Shown: positions 55,794 to 62,851 of the stretch, piece after piece
Numbering within the stretch: the first letter of the stretch is position 1
Layout of the letters: each line of letters begins with the position of its first letter
Source: Nitrospirota bacterium
Lineage (GTDB): Bacteria; Nitrospirota; Leptospirillia; Leptospirillales; Leptospirillaceae
DNA: 64,000 nt
Direction: 5' to 3'
Assembly: GCA_023481175.1 (NCBI GenBank)
Contig: JAMCWM010000015.1
Coordinates: 48,801 to 112,800, forward strand
Notes under the pieces: model-generated
The model's database searches: none
Told to the model about the DNA's origin: nothing
Seen by the model: the letters and a program-made list of their open reading frames with translations, nothing else
Made by a program: the position numbers and the translations under genes

Positions 55794-56924
55794 TTATCGT
55801 TTTGCATCCATGCAAAGGCGAAACCCGAAAAAGTCCGAGGCATAGAATGGCCAGGTCGGATTTCTGGCGCTGACCCGGGCGCTGTATTGATCGCTCTTCC
55901 AGGATCCCCCACGCAACACAAAGTAGGACTTTCCCTTGACGGGATGAAGAGCTCCCGTCGCATCGACCCGATAGGAATAGAACCGGGCCTTGTTAGCCGT
56001 GTTTCCCGGATAGGGTCTATACTTCGAGCTCGTCCATTCAAAGACATTCCCGGCCATGTCGAGAACGCCATAGGGGCTGGCTCCCATGGGATACCGGTTT
56101 ACGGGGGAGGTGTCTCCGACAGTATAATTCGCATTGGCTCGTCTGGGATCCCAGACATCACCCCACGGCCACATTCTCTTGTCTACGCCCCGGGCGGCCT
56201 TTTCCCACTCCTCCTCCGTACACAACCTCCCGCTCCTGAATCGCGCATAGTCCTTGGCATTGTCCATGGACACAAAGGTCACAGGGTAGTCGCCCCTTCC
56301 AGGAGGATAGGTTCCGTGTTTCCAGTTGGCGGGCGGAATATAATGGGCCCCGTCAACAAATTCCTTGTACTCCCTGTTTGTCACCAGGGTTTTCTCAATC
56401 AGAAAAGGGGGCAGGAAAACCTTGTGCACCGGTTTTTCGTCGAAGTTGGCGAAGTTGTCTTCGGAACCCATCCAAAATGGACCCGCCGGGATCAGGACGA
56501 ATCCCTGCGGAATTTTGTACCCCGAAGCGTCAACATTGATCTGGGGGGTCGGAGCGAGATTTTTCCCTTCCTGGAGGCTCTTCGATGCTGCGCTGAGTTT
56601 GGATGCGTTCGTCCCGGGAAGGGCTTCCGTCAGGACTCCCCCCATCGGACGAAATTCTCCGGGGGCGGTGCCATGCTTTCGGACCCCTGCCGTCGAAAGA
56701 CGGACGATCCTGTTCGACGCCAGTCCAACGACATGAACGGCCCCGGCAATGAGAATGAGAAGGACAAAGGTGATTGTAATGGCCTTCCAGGGGAGCTGCC
56801 AGGGGGACATTTCGGCGGGGGCCAGATCGTCGTCGTCAGAACTGATCCGAGGGGATGCCTTCTTTTCTAGATTGTCGGAGGGAGTTTTACTTTCAAGTAT
56901 TTCCTTATTTTTTTCCTCTTCCAT
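55794..56924 (-). CDS. Membrane-anchored SUMF1-fold protein lacking FGE cysteines
   Basis: This ~376-residue protein has an N-terminal acidic tail, one membrane helix (about residues 48-70), a linker and a complete formylglycine-generating-enzyme fold (about 140-376). Fold motifs include FVLIPAGPFWMGS, RLCTEEEWEKAARG, WPWGDVWDP, VLDMAGNVFEWTSS and LRGGSWKSD. The catalytic cysteine pair of true FGEs is missing (SARVSARNP in the corresponding region). A structural, ligand-binding or NirV-like role is more likely than formylglycine formation. An alternate TTG start three codons upstream overlaps the preceding stop. Confidence 0.85.
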   Translation of the reverse strand: MEEEKNKEILESKTPSDNLEKKASPRISSDDDDLAPAEMSPWQLPWKAITITFVLLILIAGAVHVVGLASNRIVRLSTAGVRKHGTAPGEFRPMGGVLTEALPGTNASKLSAASKSLQEGKNLAPTPQINVDASGYKIPQGFVLIPAGPFWMGSEDNFANFDEKPVHKVFLPPFLIEKTLVTNREYKEFVDGAHYIPPANWKHGTYPPGRGDYPVTFVSMDNAKDYARFRSGRLCTEEEWEKAARGVDKRMWPWGDVWDPRRANANYTVGDTSPVNRYPMGASPYGVLDMAGNVFEWTSSKYRPYPGNTANKARFYSYRVDATGALHPVKGKSYFVLRGGSWKSDQYSARVSARNPTWPFYASDFFGFRLCMDAKR

Positions 56925-56929
56925 CCTGC

Positions 56930-57505
56930 TCAAACCCTTTCCTTCGCGGGCCGCGTCATCGTCTCCAAACCCTTTTTGGGGTCACGGGACCAGACGGTGG
57001 CAAAAACATTGAAGACGAAGGTCCAGTGACCGATCCCCATCAGAAGGGCCGCCAGCACGAATCCAATTTTGTGATAGGGCTGATAGACGGCCCTCGCCAA
57101 TGGATAGACGATCCCCTGATCGAGCATCCTGTTTCCCTCCAGAATGCCGAATGTCAGAAGAACGCTATAGAAGGCCAGGACCCCCGAAACCATGAAAACG
57201 AAGCTCAACTCCCCTAACATCTGGCTCCATATCTGTCTCCCGGAAAGTCTTGGAAGAAGGTAATACACCATGGCCATGACAACCGATACCACTCCTCCGA
57301 TAAGGTTGATATGGGCATGGGCCAATGGGTCCACCAAATGGCCGGCCTGTCCGGTCATATGGACCCAGTGGCGAATTCTGGGGGTGGACTGGAGAAAACC
57401 CTGGAGCGTTCCGACAAACAGACAAAAAACTCCGAAAAGAATAAACCGAAGTCCCAGCCGATCTGTCGGACTGTTTAACCGTTCTGTCTCGCTGGCCTGA
57501 TTCAT
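56930..57505 (-). CDS. Short heme-copper-oxidase subunit I-like protein A
   Basis: The 191-residue membrane protein has about five helices and LAHAHINLIGGVVSVVMAMV followed by YYLLPRLSGR, typical of helix II of CcoN/NorB subunit I. H63 or H65 is the expected low-spin heme ligand. Further histidines lie in RHWVHM, GHL, YQPYHK and GIGHW. No helices VI-X with the CuB ligands follow; the gene ends normally and the next gene is different. Together with its paralog it may form a heme b dimer for electron transfer. The ATG follows GAGGG. Confidence 0.8.
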   Translation of the reverse strand: MNQASETERLNSPTDRLGLRFILFGVFCLFVGTLQGFLQSTPRIRHWVHMTGQAGHLVDPLAHAHINLIGGVVSVVMAMVYYLLPRLSGRQIWSQMLGELSFVFMVSGVLAFYSVLLTFGILEGNRMLDQGIVYPLARAVYQPYHKIGFVLAALLMGIGHWTFVFNVFATVWSRDPKKGLETMTRPAKERV

Positions 57506-57524
57506 GATGTCCCTCTTTTCAAAT

Positions 57525-57965
57525 TCAGGAAACCCTTTCAGGGCCCCTCGATCTGGGTCGGCCTTCTCCGGACTTCCCCGAGGAGCGTCTCCTCCGGATG
57601 ACCTCGCCGACATATCCTCCCAGGAACGATACCTCCGGAACCGTTATGAAGAAAATCATCATGAAGGGAGCCACCGGTATTCCAACCGTCTGTCCTGAGG
57701 GATGATAGACTTCATACAGATAGGAGAAAAGCAGGTATCCCATCGGAGGCACGGGAGCCAGCAGCTTTCCATAGGGTCCGATGATGTAACCCGTGACTAG
57801 GGAGACGGCAAGCGGTGCAAGGAGATAAGAGAAGAGGATGCCTGTTCCAAAAATGTGATGAAACGCCCCATTCGTCAAACCAAAAACTTTGTCTGCCACC
57901 CAGAACAGCAGGAATCCAGAGGCAATTCCAACGATTGCGTTGATCCGGTTTAATTTCTTTTTCAA
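57525..57965 (-). CDS. Multi-pass membrane protein in the oxidase-like operon
   Basis: This 146-residue protein has about four hydrophobic segments (residues ~10-28, 42-62, 68-88, 98-120) and a basic C-terminal tail rich in Arg and Ser. It includes GYIIGPYGKLLAPVPPMGY, which I cannot place in a family. It lies 19 bases before oxidase-like fragment A and 33 bases after the CcoS-like gene, within one transcription unit. A membrane subunit role is inferred from context. Confidence 0.72.
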   Translation of the reverse strand: MKKKLNRINAIVGIASGFLLFWVADKVFGLTNGAFHHIFGTGILFSYLLAPLAVSLVTGYIIGPYGKLLAPVPPMGYLLFSYLYEVYHPSGQTVGIPVAPFMMIFFITVPEVSFLGGYVGEVIRRRRSSGKSGEGRPRSRGPERVS

Positions 57966-57998
57966 ACACGACCTCTTTGAAAAGGCTGATATCGAAAA

Positions 57999-58211
57999 TT
58001 ACTTTCCTTTGGGTGCCGGGGGGTGGGCTTCCGCCTGTTCGTGAGGGGGTTTTTGTGTGTCTCCGTCTTCATCGTTGAAAATAATATACTTGATATTTTC
58101 ATCAAACTGGCCATTTTTGTAGGCCCAATAGATCCCGAAGACAATAATCACAAGTGAAACAAGACCGGTTGCCGTCCACAGATAGGCAACAATCCCTTCT
58201 GGCAGTTTCAT
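57999..58211 (-). CDS. ccoS: CcoS-like cbb3 oxidase assembly protein
   Basis: CcoS is a small inner-membrane protein needed for heme or copper insertion into cbb3-type oxidases. The 70-residue protein has one N-terminal helix (LVSLVIIVFGIYWA) followed by the family motif WAYKNGQFDENIKYIIFNDED, seen in full between residues ~28 and 48. The tail is Pro/His-rich. Usual CcoS is 50-70 residues. Its presence with CcoG suggests cbb3-type maturation of the complex encoded nearby. Confidence 0.85.
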   Translation of the reverse strand: MKLPEGIVAYLWTATGLVSLVIIVFGIYWAYKNGQFDENIKYIIFNDEDGDTQKPPHEQAEAHPPAPKGK

Positions 58212-58250
58212 TGGTAGCTCCTTATATTTTGGCTAACTCCCAAAAGCCCC

Positions 58251-58682
58251 TTACTTGGGAGGCTTTGGATAATTCGGGGAACCAGGCAACGACTTCAGGC
58301 TCATCAAGAGATCGACGAGTTCGTCTTTCTCTTTCGGCGACAACTTGCTGAAAGTTGGCGCGAACTTTCCTGCATGAGCCGTCCCTGGAACAAGGGAGCC
58401 TGGATTGTCGAAATAGCGGTGAAGCCAATCGGCAGTGCGCCTCGTTCCTTCCCCGTCCATGTCAGGACCGTCATAGTCGCCTTCACCATAAACGACATGA
58501 CAATCCCGGCAACCATATTTCTGGAAGACCTGATAGCCGGCATCTGATTTTTTTGAAAAAAGGTAGATGTCGTTTGTCGTCCAGAAGGTCACCACGTTCA
58601 TTCGTGCCAAAACGTAAAGAACAACTGCTGACAATACCATTAATCCTGAAAGGAGAAATACGACTTTTTCGCCCGTTTTCAT
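58251..58682 (-). CDS. Membrane-anchored monoheme cytochrome c
   Basis: This 143-residue protein has an uncleaved N-terminal helix (VVFLLSGLMVLSAVVLYVLA) and one heme motif, CRDCH, in a GYQVFQKYGCRDCHVVYGEG context. A class I-like fold with helix DELVDLLMSLKSL follows at the C-terminus. A Met ligand is likely in the middle region. It would sit in the inner membrane facing the periplasm and pass electrons within or to the oxidase-like complex. It is the second gene of its operon. Confidence 0.9.
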   Translation of the reverse strand: MKTGEKVVFLLSGLMVLSAVVLYVLARMNVVTFWTTNDIYLFSKKSDAGYQVFQKYGCRDCHVVYGEGDYDGPDMDGEGTRRTADWLHRYFDNPGSLVPGTAHAGKFAPTFSKLSPKEKDELVDLLMSLKSLPGSPNYPKPPK

Positions 58683-58689
58683 TCGGCCG

Positions 58690-58896
58690 TTACACCAGGA
58701 TTCTCATTAATAACTGAATAATGGCAAAGGATATAACGCTGATAATACCGACAAAGCTCATCGCGATGATGACCTGTTCTCCGCGTTTGAGCTTTTTGAA
58801 GGGACCGATGATATAGCGGGACATGATGGCAAAGGTGATAACCGAGGCCGTGAGAAAAGTAAAAATCACAACAGAAACAGACATTTTAATCGACAT
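58690..58896 (-). CDS. 68-residue two-helix membrane protein
   Basis: This small protein has two hydrophobic helices (about residues 7-25 and 40-66) separated by a basic loop, FKKLKRGEQ. The start follows GAGGTG. No family recognised. It is the first gene of the larger minus-strand respiratory unit, eight bases ahead of the cytochrome c gene, and probably is a small subunit of the complex. Confidence 0.75.
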   Translation of the reverse strand: MSIKMSVSVVIFTFLTASVITFAIMSRYIIGPFKKLKRGEQVIIAMSFVGIISVISFAIIQLLMRILV

Positions 58897-58915
58897 GCAA
58901 CACCTCGCAAACCCG

Positions 58916-58945
58916 ATTGTACACCCGCCTGACAAATATCCGCAA
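58916..58945 (-). promoter_or_regulatory. Promoter of the second respiratory operon
   Basis: On the minus strand TTGCGG and TACAAT are 18 bases apart. The -10 lies about 20 bases before the first start codon, and a terminator is directly upstream, so this is a separate transcription unit. Confidence 0.6.
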
Positions 58946-58956
58946 CCTTAAAGCAA

Positions 58957-58994
58957 TAAAAAAGGCGGCCTCCGCAGGAAACCGCCTTTTTTAT
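58957..58994. terminator. Bidirectional intrinsic terminator between the two respiratory units
   Basis: AAAAAAGGCGG and CCGCCTTTTTT form a stem with a 13-base loop, with A and T runs on either side. On the minus strand it ends the unit 60859-59044. Confidence 0.8.
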
Positions 58995-59043
58995 GTATAC
59001 GGGGCCCAAATTCCCCGCCAAGCTTCTTCATAAAGCCTAAGGA

Positions 59044-59148
59044 TTATTCAGGCTTCACATCGTCGATGAAGAAGGAATAAATGAGTGCAGAGAAAAGCAT
59101 TATCAACGTGATGCTCCAGAAAACGATAGGACTATTGACATTCCACAA
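59044..59148 (-). CDS. 34-residue single-span membrane protein
   Basis: A short open frame starts at TTG, four bases after a GGGAGGTGAG site. It encodes one hydrophobic helix (SPIVFWSITLIMLFSALIYS) and an acidic tail ending DDVKPE. It lies at the end of the first respiratory unit, right before the terminator. The size and layout resemble CcoQ-like or other mini-subunits of oxidases; no homology is claimed. GTG and ATG starts nearby are blocked by early stops, leaving TTG as the only good one. Confidence 0.65.
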   Translation of the reverse strand: MWNVNSPIVFWSITLIMLFSALIYSFFIDDVKPE

Positions 59149-59219
59149 AGGACTCACCTCCCTTTGGATTGTGAGTGGAACACAAAGAAGTTGCCGGGCC
59201 TAGCCGTAACGAATATTCC

Positions 59220-59552
59220 TTAAAAATCCCGAGCAACTTCCGTTCTTTTCATCAACAAACCGACCCAGGTGAAGAAGATCGACACATAGATCGAATTAAT
59301 CACATAACCCTGATCCCACCACGGACGGGCCAAGTTGGGCGAGGTATGGGCTTTCAAAACGGGAACTCCCTGAACAAGCCAATAATGAAGGTGTCCTGGA
59401 AGCTGGGGACGCGCTCCGAACAGGGGAAAGGTCAGAAGTTCCGCCGTGACCACTGTCATCACAAGAAGAAGAATGATGATGCCCGGGATATTGTTCGTCC
59501 CCTCGAGCATTCCATCAAAGCGTTCATTCAAAAGCTCTTCGACATCAGCCAT
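59220..59552 (-). CDS. Two-helix membrane protein in the CcoO operon
   Basis: This 110-residue protein has two hydrophobic helices (about residues 23-42 and 83-101) with an acidic N-terminus and a loop rich in His and Trp (PGHLHYWLVQGV, ARPWWDQGY). The histidines could bind heme or metal. The start follows AAAGGAG. It lies between the CcoO-like gene and the 34-residue gene. I do not recognise the family; a subunit role is inferred. Confidence 0.75.
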   Translation of the reverse strand: MADVEELLNERFDGMLEGTNNIPGIIILLLVMTVVTAELLTFPLFGARPQLPGHLHYWLVQGVPVLKAHTSPNLARPWWDQGYVINSIYVSIFFTWVGLLMKRTEVARDF

Positions 59553-59622
59553 AATGCCTCTCCTTTCAGAGGTATTCATGGGACCACCATTTCGGTCCGA
59601 TTTGAGTGTCAGCTATACCCGA

Positions 59623-59660
59623 AGCCGAGCTCTTTGAAAGAGTCATCAAAGAGCTCGGCT
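59623..59660 (-). other. 15-base perfect hairpin between the CcoO-like gene and the next gene
   Basis: Bases 59623-59637 pair perfectly with 59646-59660 around an eight-base loop. On the minus strand it begins 12 bases after the CcoO stop and has no T run afterwards, so an mRNA-processing or stabilising element is more likely than a terminator. Confidence 0.75.
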
Positions 59661-59672
59661 CCTATTGAAGAA

Positions 59673-60203
59673 CTACTTGAGGCTCATCATGTAATCAGCC
59701 AACGCATTCAAATCTCTCTTAGAAAGATAGTTGAAGGCGGGCATCTGAGACATGGGCTGAACCGCGCGGGGGTTGGCGTGATGGACAAGATGCCACCCCT
59801 TGATGGGCAGACGGCTCCCGACATGGAGAAGATCCGGAGCCTTACGGTCCGAACCGAAAACGGTCGGGGACTCTCCGACAAAGTCCGAAACCCTGGGAGG
59901 GGCACCGAAATACTGCCAGTCCTGGGTCTGTTCAGGAAGAAGGGTATGGCACCACCAGCATCCTTCCCGGACAAAGATAACCTTTCCCTTTCCGATCATG
60001 GTCGGACGATCCTCACCCGTCATGAAGGGATCTTCGATGGTGAACCCGCTCTCCGGACCGTAGTCTTTGGACTTCTGGATGGCTGTTGCGGAGGGGGGAA
60101 CCTTGCTCATCTCCATGGCCGGAAACAACACTGTAATGGACAACGTCACAGCAAACACAGTTCCGGTCATCATAACGCCAAATTTGTACTCGCGAAATGC
60201 CAT
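59673..60203 (-). CDS. ccoO: CcoO-like membrane cytochrome c
   Basis: This 176-residue protein has one N-terminal helix (residues ~8-28), then a single heme motif CWWCH preceded by FVREG. CcoO-specific sequence follows: QYFGAPPRVSDFVGESPTVF, FGSDRKAPDLLHVGSR, WHLVHHANPRAVQPMSQMPA, with the Met ligand in the last piece. CcoO passes electrons to CcoN in cbb3 oxidases. It is short for the family (about 200-240). The ATG follows AAGGAG. No complete CcoN lies next to it, which is unusual. Confidence 0.9.
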   Translation of the reverse strand: MAFREYKFGVMMTGTVFAVTLSITVLFPAMEMSKVPPSATAIQKSKDYGPESGFTIEDPFMTGEDRPTMIGKGKVIFVREGCWWCHTLLPEQTQDWQYFGAPPRVSDFVGESPTVFGSDRKAPDLLHVGSRLPIKGWHLVHHANPRAVQPMSQMPAFNYLSKRDLNALADYMMSLK

Positions 60204-60293
60204 CTCGCACTCCTTAACGCTCTTGAGTTTTAATCTGTCTTCCATTCAGGAATGAAAGACATTCCAGATGCGGAAGTGATCCGCACCCCAAGA

Positions 60294-60323
60294 AAAGGAG
60301 GCCGGGGACCCCGGCATTCCTTT
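60294..60323 (-). terminator. Hairpin with T-rich tail upstream of ccoO
   Basis: A GC-rich palindrome (GCCGGGG/CCCCGGC) flanked by AAAGGA and TCCTTT lies between the 74-residue gene and ccoO. Read on the minus strand it is followed by TTTTCTT, so it could be a partial terminator separating gene expression levels. Confidence 0.5.
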
Positions 60324-60337
60324 CCCATCCGGACACC

Positions 60338-60562
60338 CTATTTCTTGCGAGAAGGATCGAATTTCGCCCGTCCAGCAATCCCCGACATACAAACAAGCAA
60401 CAGCACCATGCTACCGATAGCAGTCGAAGTTCCCATAAAGGCCGCAAAGGACGCAACTCCCTGACTGGCGCCCCCGGGTGTCATTCCACAACAATGGCTC
60501 GGATCGGAAAGCTCTTTAAGTTGTGCGCTTGAAAGCGATGTAATTGCACTTAACATCCACAT
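60338..60562 (-). CDS. 74-residue small membrane protein
   Basis: This short protein has one or two hydrophobic stretches, chiefly AIGSMVLLLVCMSGIAG near the C-terminus, preceded by a Gly/Ser-rich region with CCGM. The start follows GGGAGGTG; an ATG 15 codons further upstream lacks this. No family recognised. It lies second in the first respiratory unit, 60 bases after the 78-residue gene. Confidence 0.68.
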   Translation of the reverse strand: MWMLSAITSLSSAQLKELSDPSHCCGMTPGGASQGVASFAAFMGTSTAIGSMVLLLVCMSGIAGRAKFDPSRKK

Positions 60563-60622
60563 ACTGGCACCTCCCAAATTTTTAGGATTCAGACCTTTTG
60601 ACTCCACAGGAAAAGCGCATGA

Positions 60623-60859
60623 TCACCAGCCTTCGCGCTTTCTGTGATAGGAGTAGGAGTAAAGCCCGATAAGGGCACCAGCAATCGTGGAAAGCACCAT
60701 GATCCAGTAAATCCAGATGTAGGATTCACGCCATGTTTCAAACCGATGGGCACCGAACCACTCCTGCAGACAAAACCCGACAACTGATCCGCTTCCCACT
60801 GCCGAGAAGGCTGCACCGAGCCAATAGGCCACGATACCTTTCTGATGACTTTGAGCCAC
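60623..60859 (-). CDS. 78-residue two-helix membrane protein
   Basis: This protein starts at GTG five bases after AAGGGGG. Two hydrophobic helices are visible: GIVAYWLGAAFSAVGSGSVV and YIWIYWIMVLSTIAGALIGL. A basic tail YSYSYHRKREGW follows. It is the first gene of the CcoO-containing unit, downstream of a near-consensus promoter. No family recognised; a small complex subunit is inferred. Confidence 0.7.
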   Translation of the reverse strand: MAQSHQKGIVAYWLGAAFSAVGSGSVVGFCLQEWFGAHRFETWRESYIWIYWIMVLSTIAGALIGLYSYSYHRKREGW

Positions 60860-60950
60860 GACAACCCCCTTACAAATGTAGATAAGGAATAAGTGCCTTG
60901 ATCCGCACCGATCCTTGCGGACCCGTATTTTTGAGGGCATTACACCTCGA

Positions 60951-60979
60951 AGAATACGCTTTGGAGAAATCGTTGTCAA
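60951..60979 (-). promoter_or_regulatory. Near-consensus promoter of the CcoO unit
   Basis: On the minus strand a perfect TTGACA and TATTCT are 17 bases apart, about 90 bases before the GTG start at 60859. Confidence 0.75.
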
Positions 60980-61074
60980 GACAATCCTCAAGCGAGGCTC
61001 CTAATTTTTTCTGTATTTTTGCAACAGAGATTTTTAACTGGAATACCCGGGAGCGACTTGTCTATGATGGTTTT

Positions 61075-61818
61075 ATGGCACTTCCTTTAAAAAACTCCTT
61101 ATTTTCATCCGACTCCTCCGAAGGCGGCCACCTTCCCGCCAAGCGGAAGTTTCGAGACTTCATACTGGGCATGAATGACGGGATGGTGACAATGGTCAGC
61201 TTCCTTGGAGGACTCACCGGGTCCTCCCTCCCCCGTCCTTCAATCCTTTATGCCGCCCTGATGACGGCCATCGCGGGAAGCCTTTCCATGGCGATCGGGG
61301 GATATCTCGGCTCCCGGACACAAAATGATATTTTCAGGAGAGAGATGGCCCGGGAAAAATGGGAGATCGAAAATATCCCCGACACAGAACGCCAAGAGGT
61401 TCGAAACCTTTTTCTTTCCTTCGGCCTCAACCCGGAACAGTCCGACCACGTGACAGAGAAGATTACATCGGATCCTTCTGTATGGCATCGCTTCATGGTC
61501 AGGGAGGAACTGGGCATTCATGAGGAAGACATCGAGAACCCCCTGAAAGGAGGGCTTCTTCTTGGAGGATCCTTCATCATCGGGGCCCTTCCCCCTCTTC
61601 TTCCCTATTTTTTCCTTTCCAAAATCGGATCCGCATTTACGGACTCGCTTCTCTTCTCCTGTCTGGCCCTTTTCCTGACCGGAAGCATCAAGTCCCGGCT
61701 CTCAAACGAGCCACCCCTCAAGGGTGCGGGAGAAATGGTGATTCTGGGCGGCATCGCCGGGGTCGCAGGACTCTTTATAGGGACGATCCTTCCCCGTTTC
61801 CTCTCCCTGATTCACTGA
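61075..61818 (+). CDS. VIT1/CCC1-family iron or manganese transporter
   Basis: This 247-residue membrane protein has five hydrophobic segments. The first carries FRDFILGMNDGMVTMVSFLGGLTG, the signature of VIT1/CCC1 proteins, and the helix 2 motif IAGSLSMAIGGYLGSRTQND follows. The metal-binding acidic helical loop (residues ~75-145, many Glu/Asp) is typical of plant and bacterial VIT proteins. Bacterial members export or store Fe(II)/Mn(II). The ATG at 61075 is chosen because the protein begins there with a normal N-terminus; longer frames have no support. Confidence 0.9.
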   Translation: MALPLKNSLFSSDSSEGGHLPAKRKFRDFILGMNDGMVTMVSFLGGLTGSSLPRPSILYAALMTAIAGSLSMAIGGYLGSRTQNDIFRREMAREKWEIENIPDTERQEVRNLFLSFGLNPEQSDHVTEKITSDPSVWHRFMVREELGIHEEDIENPLKGGLLLGGSFIIGALPPLLPYFFLSKIGSAFTDSLLFSCLALFLTGSIKSRLSNEPPLKGAGEMVILGGIAGVAGLFIGTILPRFLSLIH

Positions 61819-61843
61819 GACTGGGTCATTTTCTCGCGCGCTA

Positions 61844-61852
61844 TGTTAGAAT
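61844..61852 (+). promoter_or_regulatory. Extended -10 promoter for thrB
   Basis: TGTTAGAAT is an extended -10 element 50 bases ahead of the thrB ATG. The -35 region is poor. Confidence 0.45.
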
Positions 61853-61903
61853 GATCAACAATTGGAAACTTTCCTTCCTTAAATCCCCTGGAGAACCCTC
61901 CGC

Positions 61904-62851
61904 ATGACCGGATCATCCATTTCCCGACCCGTATCGGTTTATGCTCCCGCCTCGGTCGGAAACATTGGCCCCGGATTTGATACCCTCGGAATGGCCATAA
62001 CAGGCATGGGGGATCGTATTACGGGCGAACTCGACCACTCCCTCGACAAAGACAGGATCGAATCGATCACGGGAGCCTGGACGGCGCTGCCGACCATACC
62101 GGATCAGAATACCGCCAGCATTTCGGCCCGGATTCTTCTCGACCGTGCAGGAATCAAAACCCCTTTCCGGATGACCATTGCAAAGGGTGTTCCAGGATCT
62201 GGCCTTGGGTCGTCTGCCGCGTCGGCCGTCGGAGGCGCCTTTCTGGGCCATCTTCTGTCAGGACAAAAATTTACGGATGCGGAGATTCTGGATGCGGCTC
62301 TCACGGCCGAATCCGAAGTCAGCGGCGGAGTGTTTCTCGACAACATCTCGGCCTGCCTTTTCGGAGGAGTGACCGTCAGCCATGGAGCGAGTCGCACCGC
62401 CTTGCCGGTGGGGCCCATCGAAGGGGTGCATCTTGTTTTTGTCGTTCCTAAAGCGACAGTCAAAACCTCAGAGGCCCGCCGGATCCTCCCGGACATGGTT
62501 CCCAGAGGTGACGCGGTGGGAGCCCTTGCCAACACCGCCGGCATATTGGCGGGCGTCATGAGGAAGGACCCTGACCTATTTTGTAGGCGCGTTTCGGATC
62601 CCCTCATCGAACCCTATAGGAAGAATCTGATACCGGGATTCGACTCCCTGAAGGAAACGGCCCTTTCCTCGGGGGCCACAGGGTTTGCGATTTCCGGAGC
62701 CGGCTCAACAATGGTCGCCCTTACTCCCGACAAAAAACGAATCGAGGCCATCAAAGACTCTCTTCAGGCTGTCCTGAACACCCTGAGGATCGAAGCCTCC
62801 CTGTTCTTCTCGACCATCGACCCGAAAGGAGTGCGCATTGCTAATCCCTGA
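61904..62851 (+). CDS. thrB: Homoserine kinase
   Basis: ThrB phosphorylates homoserine for threonine synthesis. The 315-residue GHMP kinase begins VSVYAPASVGNIGPGFDTLG, the classical homoserine kinase start. Its ATP-binding loop is GVPGSGLGSSAASAVGGAFL. The C-terminal GHMP motif, GAGSTMVALT, is visible within AISGAGSTMVALTPD. The TTG of the next gene lies 14 bases before the thrB stop, so the two are probably coupled. Confidence 0.95.
   Translation: MTGSSISRPVSVYAPASVGNIGPGFDTLGMAITGMGDRITGELDHSLDKDRIESITGAWTALPTIPDQNTASISARILLDRAGIKTPFRMTIAKGVPGSGLGSSAASAVGGAFLGHLLSGQKFTDAEILDAALTAESEVSGGVFLDNISACLFGGVTVSHGASRTALPVGPIEGVHLVFVVPKATVKTSEARRILPDMVPRGDAVGALANTAGILAGVMRKDPDLFCRRVSDPLIEPYRKNLIPGFDSLKETALSSGATGFAISGAGSTMVALTPDKKRIEAIKDSLQAVLNTLRIEASLFFSTIDPKGVRIANP

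Noticed and set aside
60214..60456. 80-codon Cys-rich frame between the 74-residue gene and ccoO
   Set aside because: It overlaps the 74-residue gene in another frame, spans the hairpin at 60294-60323 and has no ribosome-binding site.
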